From contig JADNYV010000060.1 in assembly GCA_015501055.1 (NCBI GenBank), forward strand, positions 1 to 64,000: a stretch of DNA of 64,000 nt, in the 5' to 3' direction. This stretch comes from Mucidula mucida (taxonomy: Eukaryota > Basidiomycota > Agaricomycetes > Agaricales > Physalacriaceae). A program made the position numbers and the translations under genes. Of this stretch, positions 11,586 through 23,709 are shown piece after piece (position 1 is the first letter of the stretch; each line of letters begins with the position of its first letter). Below the pieces are notes generated by a model, which made no database searches, was not told the DNA's origin, and was given only the letters and a program-made list of their open reading frames with translations.

Positions 11586-12471
11586 CCTTTGGTTTGTCGT
11601 CGGCCGGTTTTTCATCTTCAGCTTGTGTAGGTGCTACTTGTTCATCACGATGCAAATGAGTGCACCGGATTTTAGCATGATTGGGGAGTGACGGTACCCA
11701 CCATCATCAAAAACGAAAATTGCCTCAGACGACGCTGAGGTAGCTCCAATGACTTAGTCTCGACGGACACCGCCATTACAGCACTTTCGGAAATCCTTTG
11801 CGTGTTCTTGTCCCAGTCCATCACGCGGCTCACCCATATACGTACAGCCACACTTGGCCCCATCGTCGCGACCTCGTCGCAATTGAAGTTCAGTTGGCAT
11901 AGAGTACTTACGGAACATACTTGCAATATATGTGTTTTCTCCGCTCTTTTTGCGAGCATCTTGCCAATCCACCGCAAGTCCATATTGTCACCCAATAAGT
12001 CACATAGTTAATGAGTGGTGGTGCACGCGCCTCGGGGACCGGTGCCGAACTAGGTCTCGAGGAACCAAGATGATACGAGGAGTGTCATCCACGATGCATG
12101 AATCTAAACACGAGCAGTTCACAGACTCCATCCACCTCCCGCCCAATTGAGCTAATATAATTGAAGAGGACTTATGGACTTATGTCTTCATTGATTTGGT
12201 CGTAGGTCAAGACCGGGAGAGGTTGACTTGGCGTTTTGGGGAGGAGAGATAAAAGTGATATTTGAGACCACAAGAGACGACGAAGTCTTTATTTGAAAAG
12301 TATTCCATGTTGAGTTTAGAGTATTTTAGTGGCGGGATATACGGGTAAATAAAGTCCTTTCTTGAGCTGTAAGTAGGTGAACACCGGCGTTATTGAAACG
12401 TTAGGTATCGAGGTAATCTGACATGCGGAAAAGAGCTGGAACAGTGACATGTGGCACTGACGCGGTTGAAT
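11586..12471. other. Intergenic, no gene recognised
   Basis: The stretch between the RWDD2 fragment and the roadblock gene has only short open frames on both strands, none with a motif that I recognise. It ends in the promoter of the roadblock gene. Confidence 0.4.
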
Positions 12472-12486
12472 AAACCCTAACCCTAC
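12472..12486 (+). promoter_or_regulatory. Telobox-like element in the roadblock promoter
   Basis: AAACCCTAACCCTAC is two units of the TTAGGG-type telomere repeat read on the opposite strand, 22 bases before the start codon at 12509. It could be a Myb/TRF-type binding site like the teloboxes of plant and fungal housekeeping promoters, or chance. Confidence 0.35.
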
Positions 12487-12508
12487 GCATTGGAACCTGC
12501 TTCGAACC

Positions 12509-13002
12509 ATGGCGGACGCGGCGACCGCACGAACATCGTTCATCGCGACGAGCTCGAGCTCTGCAACCAACCCAGCACCGACTGCGGAAATCTCGCCGGA
12601 ACTCTCACAGACGCTGGCTCTGCTCTCAACTCACCGCTCGGTACTGGGCTACATATTGCTCGCACATCCACATCATCTGGGCGGGGGCGTGTCCATTATT
12701 CGCTCTTCCGGTGTCATTTTCGACGGCGACGCAGGGCGCAAATATGCAGCAGTCATAGCACGGATCGTAGACAGCGTGCGGGATGGCATGGAGGAGGTTG
12801 GCGAGGAGGTCGGTTGTCCTTTGTATATAAAAGATGTTGTTGACCACTGGACAGGATGAGGTCAAATTCATGCGGATAAGAACGCGTCGACATGAAATCA
12901 TGATATCGCCTGGTGAGCAGTGCCTCAAAGGCTTTGATTGGCTCCTTACAATTGTCAGATGATAAATACTTACTTGCTGTCTTGCATGATCCTACTGCTT
13001 AG
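12509..13002 (+). CDS. Dynein light chain, roadblock/LC7 family
   Basis: This predicted cytoplasmic dynein light chain (DYNLRB-like) binds dynein intermediate chain and supports microtubule-based transport. Exons 12509-12808, 12855-12912 and 12959-13002 join with correct phase to a 133-residue protein. After a low-complexity Ala/Ser/Thr N-tail, the LC7 core is evident: LSTHRSVLGYILL, an RSSGVIFDGD strand, YAAVIARIVDSVRD, then EVKFMRIRTRRHEIMISPD and the terminal DKYLLAVLHDPTA. The last motif is the standard end of roadblock proteins. The extra N-tail of about 25 residues is longer than in animal homologues. A telobox-like element lies just upstream. The gene is intact and the call is firm. 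Confidence 0.92.
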
Positions 13003-13407
13003 CCATCTCCCTACATGGTGCGTCGCCTGCCACTGATCAAAGGCTACTCTCACGCTTCTCTACCAGATCTGTAATCTACTCCATATGTGTAATATGTACT
13101 TTGGTTTAATATCCTGGACACACTTCAATTCTTGGACGACGCAATGGTCTTACTTTTCTTCTTCAACATTTCCTCCTTTTTTCGAAACGAGCACGAATTA
13201 AAGACATCTACTTTTTATGAGAGAAGTCGCTGTTAACCGCTACCATGTGTGTGGACCGCCGGCTTTGCACCCCAGCACGTGAGTCAATGGTCTTTTCGTG
13301 GTCCACAATGCTCACGCGCACGTAAGACAAACAAAGGCATAATAAACTTTGACCTTTGTTCACGACTTCTATCTCATACCACCACCAGCTCATTCACCAA
13401 CTCCTTC

Positions 13408-15507
13408 ATGTCTTCATCCCCATCTTCAGATAGCTCGTCGCTCACCCTGTCCTCATTCGACGAACTCACTGAGAAAGTCGGTGATCTGTTGATCACTTCT
13501 ACGCTCCCCTCCAACCTCAGTGACTGCTCGGCTCCCTCTACATCATCTGGTCGCTCTCAGTCCGCCGTCTCCTCAGGCGTTGAAAGTGCATCAGACTACT
13601 ATGATATCCTTCTGGACCTGGATGTTGTTATGCGTGCCGCCTTCCGTGTTCCAAGTGATTGGAGAACGAAGTATTCGCACTTGGTCGAGGTCGTTCGTCA
13701 GGATACGCAATTCCAGAAGTGTCTAGCGGCATTTAGACATTTGAAAGAAACGGTCGACGAGGACAAGAACATTGGATTGCTCCAGGAGATGAGTAGTTGC
13801 GTTGGGCGCGTGGTGGCTCACAACGCCGATATTAGTTTGACCCCTCCTGGTTCACAAATTGCTGTAGCGGGCGCTTTCGATCCTTTGTTCCAAGCCGCTG
13901 GCGTGAACTTGAAAGTTTATGATCTACGATCTCATCGCGCTGTCGTCTCGTTGAAGGGAAACAACCTTCGCCTGATCTATCATGATCATAGCGCCATGGT
14001 CTTCTCTCGCTGGTTTTCCATTGTTGATACCGACGATATCGATATCTTTATTGCCATGCTCATTGGCTACAACAGTCTCTCCGATGCTGAACGTCGGCCT
14101 AACGGATTCGTCACCATTCTGGACCCGGAGCAGCAAGAGGAGTTCATTTGCAACGTTCAGAGTGTGACTGCTTCGCAACGGGATGTCTTCAGCGGCCTAA
14201 AAATCCATTTGGAGCGCGAGGGCAGGACTATCATCGTTGACGTTGAACATGTCATCTTTCGGGATGAACAGCTCGAAGGTCGTTCTACATGCGTACTCGC
14301 TGCTACCTCGGAGGAGTGGCCCAACAAGCAGCTTGCTGTTAAGCTGTGCTGGCAGGGAGCAGGTCGGCGCCGTGACGAGGAGGAATATATTCGAGCGGCG
14401 AGGGACAAGGCGGAGGAGATTGGAGATCACTGGGTCATTGATCATCTGCCTGACATCTTGCACACACAAGACATTGTGCTTGAAGGCGATGCTACAGAGG
14501 AAAGGTTGACGCAGTTTTTCAGAGATGAATGCGACGTCCCGAAAGGATTTGTTTATCATCCGCGACACCTCAGAGTGATTGTCAGCGAATTGTTGTTCCC
14601 GATAACATCTCTTTCGAGTGAAACGGAAGTCGCTCAGGTATTTGTTCTTGCTATACAATGTACGTCTTCGCTCCCACTGTGTTGTTGTTGTTGACTTGAT
14701 TTGCTGTTCATAGGCCACAAATGGCTCTTTGATAACCCTAGAATCCTTCATCGCGATATCAACACCAACAACATCATGTACCGCCTGAACCGTAAGGGCG
14801 CTGTATGCGGTGTTCTAAACGACTTCGACATGTCGTGTTACCGGGGGGATATCGTCAACGGGCTGCCCCCCGCCTATCTGCGGAACACGGGCACCCTGCC
14901 ATACCTGGCACTCGACCGCTCCGACCTGGACACGCTGCACACTGCATCCCACTTCTACTGCCACGACCTCGAGTCGTTTTTCTACGTCATGTTCTTGTTC
15001 ACCTCCCGACACGTCCTGTTGGATACCCCCATCAAACGGGCATCTGGTCCGCCACAGATATATATTGTCTTTCCAGGTGCCCCCTTTGATGAATGGTACA
15101 AAGGAGACGATGATTATCTCGATCTGCTTCGCAAGAAGCGCCAGCTATTGATGGGCGATTTCGATGCCGAGACGGTATCCTCCTCATTTAGTGCCTTTGC
15201 GCCTTGGCTCGTTAGCCTTCACGGCCTCATACGAAAGGGACTGCAGGCTCGCGCAGCACGAGAGAAGGAGCGCGAGGATCTGCTATTTTATAAAAAGTTT
15301 TGGGAGGAAGAGTATGTGGAGAGTGAACATGCGGAGTATTTGGATGATGATGATATACCATCGGCGGATATGGTGGAAGAGAGACTAGAGGCTTTGGATG
15401 CGGAAGGGTTTGAGCAGGAGACGTTGGGCGGGTATGTGACCTGCGAGAATTTTATGCCTTTGCCTGCAGAGGCTGGTAGTTTGAAGATGCTGGTCGAGTT
15501 ATCTTAA
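13408..15507 (+). CDS. FunK1-family fungal protein kinase, 2 exons
   Basis: FunK1 kinases are a protein-kinase-like family expanded in basidiomycetes; substrates are unknown. Exons 13408-14659 and 14714-15507 give 681 residues in one frame. I chose the ATG at 13408 (MSSSPSSDSSSLTLSSF) because upstream in-frame codons contain no better start. The N-terminal half carries the FunK1 pre-kinase region. The kinase core shows LHRDINTNNIMYR, the catalytic HRD-N loop, near residues 433-445, then VLNDFDMSC, where DFD replaces the usual DFG. GTLPYLALD and a CHDLESFFYVMF segment are diagnostic of FunK1. The intron donor is GTACGT, and it joins AIQ to CHKWLF. The acidic C-terminal region (YLDDDDIPSADMVEERLEAL) may be regulatory. 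The frame is intact. Confidence 0.92.
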
Positions 15508-16393
15508 TTGGGGGGGTACATATTAAACTTGTATTTATTATGTTTTAAACGTTAAAGGATTTATCTATGCGCAAGAGTCGAAGCAAAGGCAACGCGACCT
15601 CGGGTATTGCCGGTCCTGCCATCACGGCTCCAACAAACGCGTAACTTGGGACGGTACAACGATTACTTAGCTGCAACCTGCCTCAGGCTGACTTCGAAGT
15701 CGGAATACGGCAAGAGATTGGCGCTGATACTACTGGAGGAAGCCCCTCTCGACCTCTTGCCGTTACTCTGATGCTCGAAGGAGGGCTCCTGCTCGAAACT
15801 CGCATCTAGTTCTCTAGCATTCCGGACCGTAAATTACCCGATGAGATCGTGTACCGTGAAATATGGAGCGCCAAATCACCCCACATGGAAGTGCATCGCA
15901 ATACCAGTGCTCTCATATGGACCATTAACCATATACGTGGTTTGACCTGGCTGTGTCTTGGGTCGGAATCACAGAACTGGGTCTGCCTCGTATCTCCGGA
16001 ACGCTTCTTTGACGCTGGTGAGATTAAACGCCTAAACATCGTGGAGTGGACGGATGTGTTCTAGTGGTTGCAGAAACATCATTCGACGCGTGTTCATCAG
16101 ACAAGTCGATTTTCACCTTGACTGAAATGAAAAATATCTCCCACGAAATCACCTTGAAACGTAGATCCTCCGTCCCCCCAGGAACGAGGGCCAGCGATCC
16201 CGCCTGCATTGTCCATCTCCTCGTCGCAGCTTGTCCCACAAAGTTTCAGTGCGCATCAATAGGAACGGCCTGTCCTTGTTCCTCTTTTGATACTGTCGAC
16301 GCGACTTGCTTGACCTGACACACGTATACCTCCACGACGCGTCGATGTTCAACAAATCAGTACCAAGAGTCCGTTTTGCCACCACCGCCGACG
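15508..16393. other. Intergenic, no gene recognised
   Basis: A plus-strand open frame at 15849-16064 and its antisense partner are present, but neither has a recognised domain. The last 100 bases should contain the promoter of the DUF6593 gene. Confidence 0.4.
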
Positions 16394-17141
16394 ATGAACT
16401 TTAACCCATACACACAAGGCGGCTGGTCCAACCCGGACGACCAGAACTCCATTAATAACGTGCCATGGAGCCCGTCGAGTCCGCCACAGCCGTGCATTTA
16501 CGGAGCCCTTCCCTTCGCCTCGGAGTCTTCCCCGGAGACGATGCACAAGTTTGGGTTTGAATACGAGACGAGTATTATGAACTCTACAGTCTTCGGGCCT
16601 ACTAACAAACGGCCGTTCTTTCGCGTGGCCAATAACCTGCCGAAGGAAGGGTGTACGACCTTGACAAATGCGGAGGGCACGGATTTTGCAGTAATTGACT
16701 GGGGTACTGAGGAGAGTCAGGTCTTGATTGAGATGTGCTGGACAAGCAGACGGTGGCGTCATGGATGCTGTTGAGCGCAGATCAGAGGTGTGTTTTTTCC
16801 TAGACGGGCGTGGGTTAGTGTCATACTCACTTTGCGTTTTACAGCCAACGGGCTATGCACGCTTTTGGGAAATGGTTTTCATGGATTGCGAAGGACAAAT
16901 GTATCTGTGTGCGTGCTCTTCAACAGTGTCTTCCTGTTCTTCCCAGCTTATTGACAGGTATTTCCCAGCTAACCTCGCCACGCATGGCTCGAAACATCCC
17001 TGTGTTTACGCGAAAATCTATCGAGACGAGAAGCTCAAGGCCGTCATTCTCGAGGTGGCTACACAAGCCATTCAGCTCGGTCTCCTGGAAATCTGCATCG
17101 TGGCTACAGTGCTGCTACAGTCAGGCAACAACATCGACTGA
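16394..17141 (+). pseudogene. DUF6593-like protein gene with a frame break in exon 1
   Basis: DUF6593 proteins are small, uncharacterised and abundant in basidiomycetes. The start MNFNPYTQGGWSNPDDQN is followed by FGPTNKRPFFRVANN, then AEGTDFAVIDWG and ESQVLIEM, which fits the family's beta-rich core. At about 16730-16740 the frame must shift: the next conserved segment (LDKQTVASWMLLSAD) is read in another frame, and there is no intron long enough to explain it. Two normal introns follow: the donor near 16788, and GTGCGTG near 16909 to CAG near 16947. They join SQRAMHAFGKWFSWIAKDK to LIDRYFPANLATHGSKHP and an end at 17141. A frameshift mutation or an assembly indel are equally possible. Confidence 0.6.
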
Positions 17142-19674
17142 ATGACGACGCCAGGCTCGTCAAATTTTGCTTACTCCTCGTCGGATTTCACTGTATTTCT
17201 ATTATTTCTCTCCTTCTTCTTGTATCCCTAGCACTTTCACTTCACCTTTCTCGAGCGCACCATCATCTCCTTTCACTAATCTGGTATCCGTGACTTACCC
17301 GCATTGACATGTAGCATTCTAGCAGGTAGACCTCAGCCCTGTTACCAACCCATCATTATTGTTCAAGTCAAGGCACTCCCTCACAGAACCATTTACGAGG
17401 AGTTTACTGATGTATATGGAGGACGCAGTCGTAATGTAGGTATCATGAATATGTCTGAGCAGAAAGGTCAAGCGTCCAACGCTTCCCAATAGTCAACAAT
17501 TGATTATACTTTCAAAGACATTCTGGAGTCATGATCAGAAGCAGCGTGGCTTAGTGGTCTACTGCTGGTTGGACATTGCGGGAGTTATCTTTTTTTCAGA
17601 ATAGTGACCTCAATTGTTGTTGCCGTTGAAAGAATCATCTGAAGACCGAGAAGCAATGGTTGCCAGCTTTGGCAATGAATTCTATTTTTTCGTGAACGTT
17701 GATTCGACTCCCGGGGCCCGGGGAACTAGGCGTAGATAATTGTTCAGCAAGGTCTATATTTATTGACGGATTGATAGTACAAGCAAACGTAACAAGAAAC
17801 CTCCAGAGTGACTCAAGCCGTGCAGGGTGCTCGAAGCCATGTATAATTCATGTATGGCAGACACAAGCTCGTTATATACATCCCGATCAGGCACTCTCTT
17901 CCTTTCTCATCAACGCTCACGTCGACAAGGCTTACTCTACCTAACAGGATGGGACAGGACTGCCACTAATCCGCCTTGCTGAGCTCCCTGGCACAGTTAA
18001 TCTAGGTCTCTGCTGTGAAGAATCGTCGATAGACCTACCCATACGAATCGCTGAATCGGCGCCTGCCGCATTCAATCTCAAACAAGAATGAGTAGTAAGT
18101 ATCTTACTGACTTGGCTACCTGATCTCTGTCATTCTCCGGTTTGGACATTATTCTTCACCACCGTTTGTACGTTAACGAGGAACACGGCTCACCGGGACA
18201 CACTTCTTCATCCTCTGCGCCACCTCTTGACGGACTACAGCCTCAGCTACACACGTACTGCTGCGCAGATTTTCAATTTCTTACTACTGCCAGTTCGGAG
18301 GATCCCTATGTTCTGATTGCCTCCGCCTTTCCGCCTTTATCTCTGCCTAAAGCCGTCTCAGGCTCGAGTTTTCTTCCTCAGAAAGCCAACCATTTTACCC
18401 GCACTCTCAATGCCGGACCGCCGTCGTCTTCCAATTTTCAAGTAGCGATTCGCCGCACTTTCACCGACTCTTCCTCCACAGCCCGACGGTCCGTGCACTT
18501 GGGGTACCATGACATGAACTCGCAGCACGGCGATATATCCCACTCATCGCTTCTCTCCGAGCACACTCCCGACATTTAACTCTTTTTGGCTTTCCATTCC
18601 TCACGTTCAGCAAATCCGAGTCGGCATCCGGGACAAAACCGGGAAATGTCTAGACTGACATCTATTGATGGTGGCGTGTAGTTGGTAAGACGGGTGTGGC
18701 GCTATTTCCGTATGTATGTTCAGGTACGTGCTGACGCCCTCGCTGATAGAGATTCGATTCCTGTTGTAATTTGGGAAAGTGCTTAGCGGATCTTGGATGC
18801 TTGGATACTTGGCACGAAGACTTTGGATCCAAGCCCTTTATTATCGGCGCCAATGGGAAGGCATAGGCCAGTTGGCGAAGTAAATTTTGGGAAGAAGAAA
18901 TCTTTGCTTCACAAACAAGCGCAGTAAGACGGAATGGAACCTATTCATTATGGAGATGGCAGTCAGTTCGCCCGCTTAACGTAGTGTCTGCTCATGTAGG
19001 TAAGCGCAACTGTTCCGAATTCACTAACGTCCATTGAGTGTTCGTATCGTCCCTTGCGGGTATTTTCGACTCGCATTCAGTTTCCAGGACATGTCCGACA
19101 TCTTGGCGACTGTTTGGACGAGACGACGCCACTGAAAGTGACAGGAGCGACTACGGTGGACGGTATAGCTGCTCCGGTAAGTGTTACTCCTGTGCTACTC
19201 TAGACGGGTCGGATCGCGATAGCTTCTTGTGGTACAAATCAGGTCTTGATTGTTCGGATGCCCAGATTGGCACTTTTGAAATTATTGCGCAATCGATGCG
19301 AGGAGGTTCGTCCCAACGAGGAGACGAATACAGTTCTTGGACGAGAGATCTTGAAGGGGAGAGCAGCTGGCTGCAGTCTGAGTCGCTTGAGGTTAAACGG
19401 CTCAATCCGGAGTTCAGACCGTCAACTGAATTGACCGTAAAGGCATGACAGTAGCAGTTTATAGCCAGGCACCAACAACCATTACGAATAGTAGTATTTA
19501 TTGATAGCAGGTTCGCTGGCTTTTGGTGCTTATAGACAACGGGATTACAGGCACGAGCGGCGCTGAGCGAGAAACCGCCATCTCGACCCTGTTACTGTCT
19601 GCCTGTTACTTATCTACCTATTATAATTCTGCCATCTTTTTCCTGTCCACTTTCCTATCTGCTATAGGAATGCA
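17142..19674. other. 2.5 kb without a recognisable gene
   Basis: Only short open frames occur; the largest, at 18142-18579 plus, is Ser/His/Pro-rich without a known motif. I looked for tRNA boxes (a GTGGCTTAGTGG-like string near 17550 and a GATTCGATTCC-like string near 18750), but neither can form a tRNA. Confidence 0.4.
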
Positions 19675-22600
19675 ATGCCCGGTCATGACGCCAGCTCCGA
19701 TACGGCGGTCTACATCACATACGATAGCAACGCGCGCGACGACGAGAAGAGCATAGGTGCGCCATGTGGTCATCCATCACGCGAGGGCTTATTTTCCCCA
19801 GACTCGCACACACACGAGCCTCAGGTGGTCGTTTCTGTTAATTCAGACCATGAACACCAATATTATTTTGACCCCAACTTGGACGACGACCAGGAATCGG
19901 AGCTTGGTGCGTGACTCGGTCGCCCTCGGAGCAGCCCGCTGACGATGAGCAGAGGAGGATTCGCCCTATCCCGAGGTTCGATCCGCCGTCGCCAACTATG
20001 ACGATCCCGACATGCCAGCGTCGACGCTGCGCGCCTGGGTACTCGGTATATTCTGGGCTATCTCTTCCCGGAATGAACCAGTTCTTTTTCTTCCGCTATC
20101 CCAGCGTTAGCATTAGCGGGGTGAGCGCTCTTTGCTTTCCGCGACCCACAGTACATTCATCTCAGCCATCGCCAGCTTGTAGCTCAGCTCGTCGTATATC
20201 CCTTCGGTCGCGCCTGGGCCCGGTTCATGCCCGCTGTACGCATCTGTGGTATCTCGGTCAATCCAGGGCCGTTCACTATCAAGGAACATGTCAGTTATCC
20301 CCAATTCCCCCCCGATAGCCGAGCTCAGACAGTGCACAGGTCATTGTTACGGTCATGGCGGGCGTCGGCGCCATGAGCGCGTATTCTACTGAAATTATCG
20401 CCGTGCAGCGGGTGTACTATAATACCAACAATCCTTTCATCTGTACGTGACCCACAGAGTTCCCATGGCCCGGCTCACATTACTCTTAGACCAATGGCTA
20501 CTTGTCATGTCCACACAGCTTATTGGCTTCTCTATTGGCGGCATCACACGACGGTTCCTTGTTGCTCCTCCGTCGATGAGTATGTAATCACTTCCGCCCC
20601 TCATCTCATCTCATCCCACGCAGTATGGCCCAACACACTCGTTCAATGCGCACTTTTCAACACGTTACACTCGCAGAGTTACCGGGGCATCGGTAGCCGC
20701 GCCGGCACGGGGTTGACTCGGGAAATGTACTTTCTCTGGGTCTTCGTCGGTGCGTTAATATGGTGTGAGTATTGAGGGTCGTTTCTCCGTGGGTATCTCC
20801 TCATACGTTGGCTGTTCAAGACTTTATTCCTGGCTATCTATTCCAGGCTTTGAGGTGGGTCACGATTTCGGGATTCCGAACAGCCACTTAATCGTTTCCG
20901 AAGCTATTTTACTTGGGCAAGTCGTGCTTAGATGTTCGGCGTTGCGGCACTAACAATGGCGTGCCTTTAGGCCTGCTGGATAGTACCCCAGAACGTTGTA
21001 AGTTATTTCCAACCATCCGTGTTTCTAGGATCTCATCTAATATCGGCGTCAGAAAGTCAACCAGATCTTTGGGTGCGCCACAACATCATTTATTCTAAGC
21101 TGAACTTAACCGTGAGTGACAGCTATCGGAGTGGATTTGGATTCTCGACTCTGACGTTCGACTGGAATCAAATTGCCTTTATTGGTAGTCCGTACGTGCC
21201 ACATATCTAGTTTCGTCCAGTAAGCTTAACGTCTATCTTTGCAGCCTTGCCACTCCCTGTATGTATCCTTTTTTCGATGTTTTATTGCATTCCGCATGTC
21301 CTAACGCGGTCATGTGCTAGGGTGGGCCGAAGCCAACGTTGCGATTGGCTTCGTGTTTTTCTATTGTATGTTGGCGCGCTTCTCGGCGGAGGCAAATTAC
21401 TGATCGATCGTCTACAGGGTTTCTGGCACCAATACTTTACGTGGGTCGTGCTCTTCGAAATCTCTTGTAGTTACTCATTGCCCGCAAGTATAAGAACGTG
21501 TGGAGCAGCCAGTACCTACCGTGAGTTTGTCTGTTACATCCCAAGAAGGCGTTGACATCGAGAGAAACAGTGTATCAGCTATCTCAGCGTACGACAACAC
21601 CGGGAGTCCCTATAATCATACCCGTATACTGAATGCACAAGGAGACGGTATTGATTTGGCCGCCTACCACGCATATAGCCCCGTCTATCTACCGTATGCC
21701 TTTTCTCTTTCTTCGCGCCACATGTTTGACGCCTTGAAGAATAACATTTAGCATCTCATATGGGCTCTCCTTTCTCAGCATTGCAGCTACTATCCCACAC
21801 GCTCTGATTTATTTCTCGAAACCTATCATGATCCACTTCAAAAGAAGCTTACGGGAGCCGCCCGATATTCATGCTCGACTTATGAAGAGTTATCCTCAGA
21901 GTAAGTCGCCGCCGTAATTTCTTTCACCGATGTCTCATTCTCACCGACCTCAGTACCCGAATGGCACTACGCCGTCATATTTTGTGAGTTCCAGTACTGA
22001 TTTCCTGTGTTCTTGTGCGCTGACAGGGGGAAGGTATAACATTTACATTTTCATGTCTCTGCATTCAACTGTGGCCTGGCGGCATGACCATATGGGCACT
22101 GATTATTGCGTTGTGGTGGGCGTTACCTATGTCATTCCCATCGGTACTACTGGGACTTCAGCCCTTGTCGAATCCATCGCTTATGTTCGCTTAGGAATGA
22201 TACAGGCTGTGACCAATCGTCAAATCGGCTTGAACGTTATCACGGAGCTCATCGTTGGCTTTATGATACCTGGACGCCCTACGGCGATGATGATGTGCGT
22301 CTCTCTCTCTCTAAAATTTCTTTCTGAACTCTGACTCATAACTCCCGATAGGTTCAAGGTAGGTTGCTTTACCCTTCATGAAGCGGGTTTAACAATCCAT
22401 AGACTTACGGTTACATCACAATGAGTCAAGGTACGTCCAGTTTCTGCGCAATTTCATCAACTGACTGTTCCGGCTAGCTATGCAATTTACGACCGATCTA
22501 AAGCTGGTCATTATATGAAGATACCACCGCGTCCGATGTTCTGGTGCCAAGTATGGAAATTACTAGTTCGACAACCATGTTTCTGACTATGCATGACATA

Positions 22601-23709
22601 ATAGGTGTGTCCACTGTCATGCTGGGACAGTACAGCTTGGTGTCCAGTCATGGTGAGTTCTCCTCGTGTACTACACACAAGGAATACGATAAATGTCTCT
22701 AGGATGTTTTCTAATATTCCGTTCGTGTTCCCGGGTCCTAATTGATTTCGCGCTGACCATGTTTAGTGACATCTGTAGTCCCTATCAGAAGGACAAGTGA
22801 GCAACTTCTCCACTTATCGACGCGATATCTAAGGCTCTGCAGCTTCACATGTTCTGCTACCCACGTCTTCGCGACAGCGTCTGTCATAGTACGTGAATTT
22901 GATCGGAGAGGATGGTCTGAAACTCAAAATTGGCCTAGTGGGGTCTATCGGTCCTGGTCTTCAGTTCGCTAAAGGACAAACATACTAGTGGTCGGTTTCG
23001 TTTGAGCTCAATTCGTGTATTGACAGGTGCCCAGTGGTACGAGCCAGCAGGTTTATTCAACGTGACGTGAATTTGCCTCATAGCTCTACTATTCTTCTTT
23101 ATTATCGGTGCACTATGCCCGATTATATTATGGGCGATTACTCGAAGGTGGCCCAATACCATTTAAATTACCTAAAGTATGTGCGCACAGTCCGTTTGCG
23201 TGCTTCTACTAACGATAATGCAGTTTCCCGTAAGACTCCCTAGACTCCCAAACATCCCGTTCGTCTGACTCCTTGTAGTTTAATATTCGCGGTACAGAAT
23301 TGCTGCCTCCTGCTGGCGCGGTGAACTATGTGCCATGGGTAATCGTGGGATTCGTCTTCCAGTACCTCGTCCGTCGGCGGAATTTCCCGTACTGGGCAAA
23401 ATATAACTGTGGGTCCTCTTTCTCACTGGAGGAGCTCTTTCGAAGATGCTGACTTGTCACCAGACGTTCTTTCCGCTGCTTTGGATGCAGGCACGGGAGT
23501 TGGTGTAATCTTGGTTTCTTCTGGTATGTGGTGTGTTTGCTTCTCGAGAAGCACGCGGGCCTCATGAGCGTAGTTTGCAGTTTCCCAGGAACGGCAATGT
23601 GGGCGCGTCGACGATTCAGCAGTGGTGGGGTAATACGGTGTACAAGAACACGTATGATTGGAATCAGGTTCCGTTACGGACGTTGGCGCCGGGACAGAAG
23701 TTTGGGTAG
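19675..23709 (+). pseudogene. OPT-family oligopeptide transporter gene with several frame lesions
   Basis: OPT proteins are proton-coupled importers of tetra/pentapeptides, glutathione or metal chelates at the plasma membrane. The start MPGHDASSDTAVYITYDSN leads into an acidic N-tail and then the family core split by more than fifteen introns: LPGMNQFFFFRYPSVSISG, VMAGVGAMSAYSTEIIAVQ, TLTFDWNQIAFIGSPLA, VTNRQIGLNVITELIVGFM, FKTYGYITMSQAMQFTTDL and VNYVPWVIVGFVFQYLVRR. It ends with QQWWGNTVYKNTYDW at 23709. Lesions are visible. At 22505-22508, DLKL and GHYMKIPPRPMFWCQ fall in different frames (one G seems missing). At 22938-22946 the WG and IGPGLQFAKG parts also differ, and a TAG lies at 22986-22988. 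The region around 21010-21150 does not splice cleanly. It is a recent pseudogene or an indel-damaged assembly of a working gene. Confidence 0.75.

Noticed and set aside
12472..12486. Telomere end or fusion scar
   Set aside because: Only two repeat units, inside a gene promoter, so a regulatory element or chance is more likely.
17530..17640. tRNA-like string GTGGCTTAGTGGTC
   Set aside because: No matching B box, no acceptor stem or anticodon arm can be drawn.
18142..18579. 145-codon plus-strand open frame
   Set aside because: Ser/Pro/His-biased composition, no motif, no splice partners; likely chance.
18700..18770. Second tRNA-like GATTCGATTCC string
   Set aside because: Lacks an A box and a cloverleaf fold.
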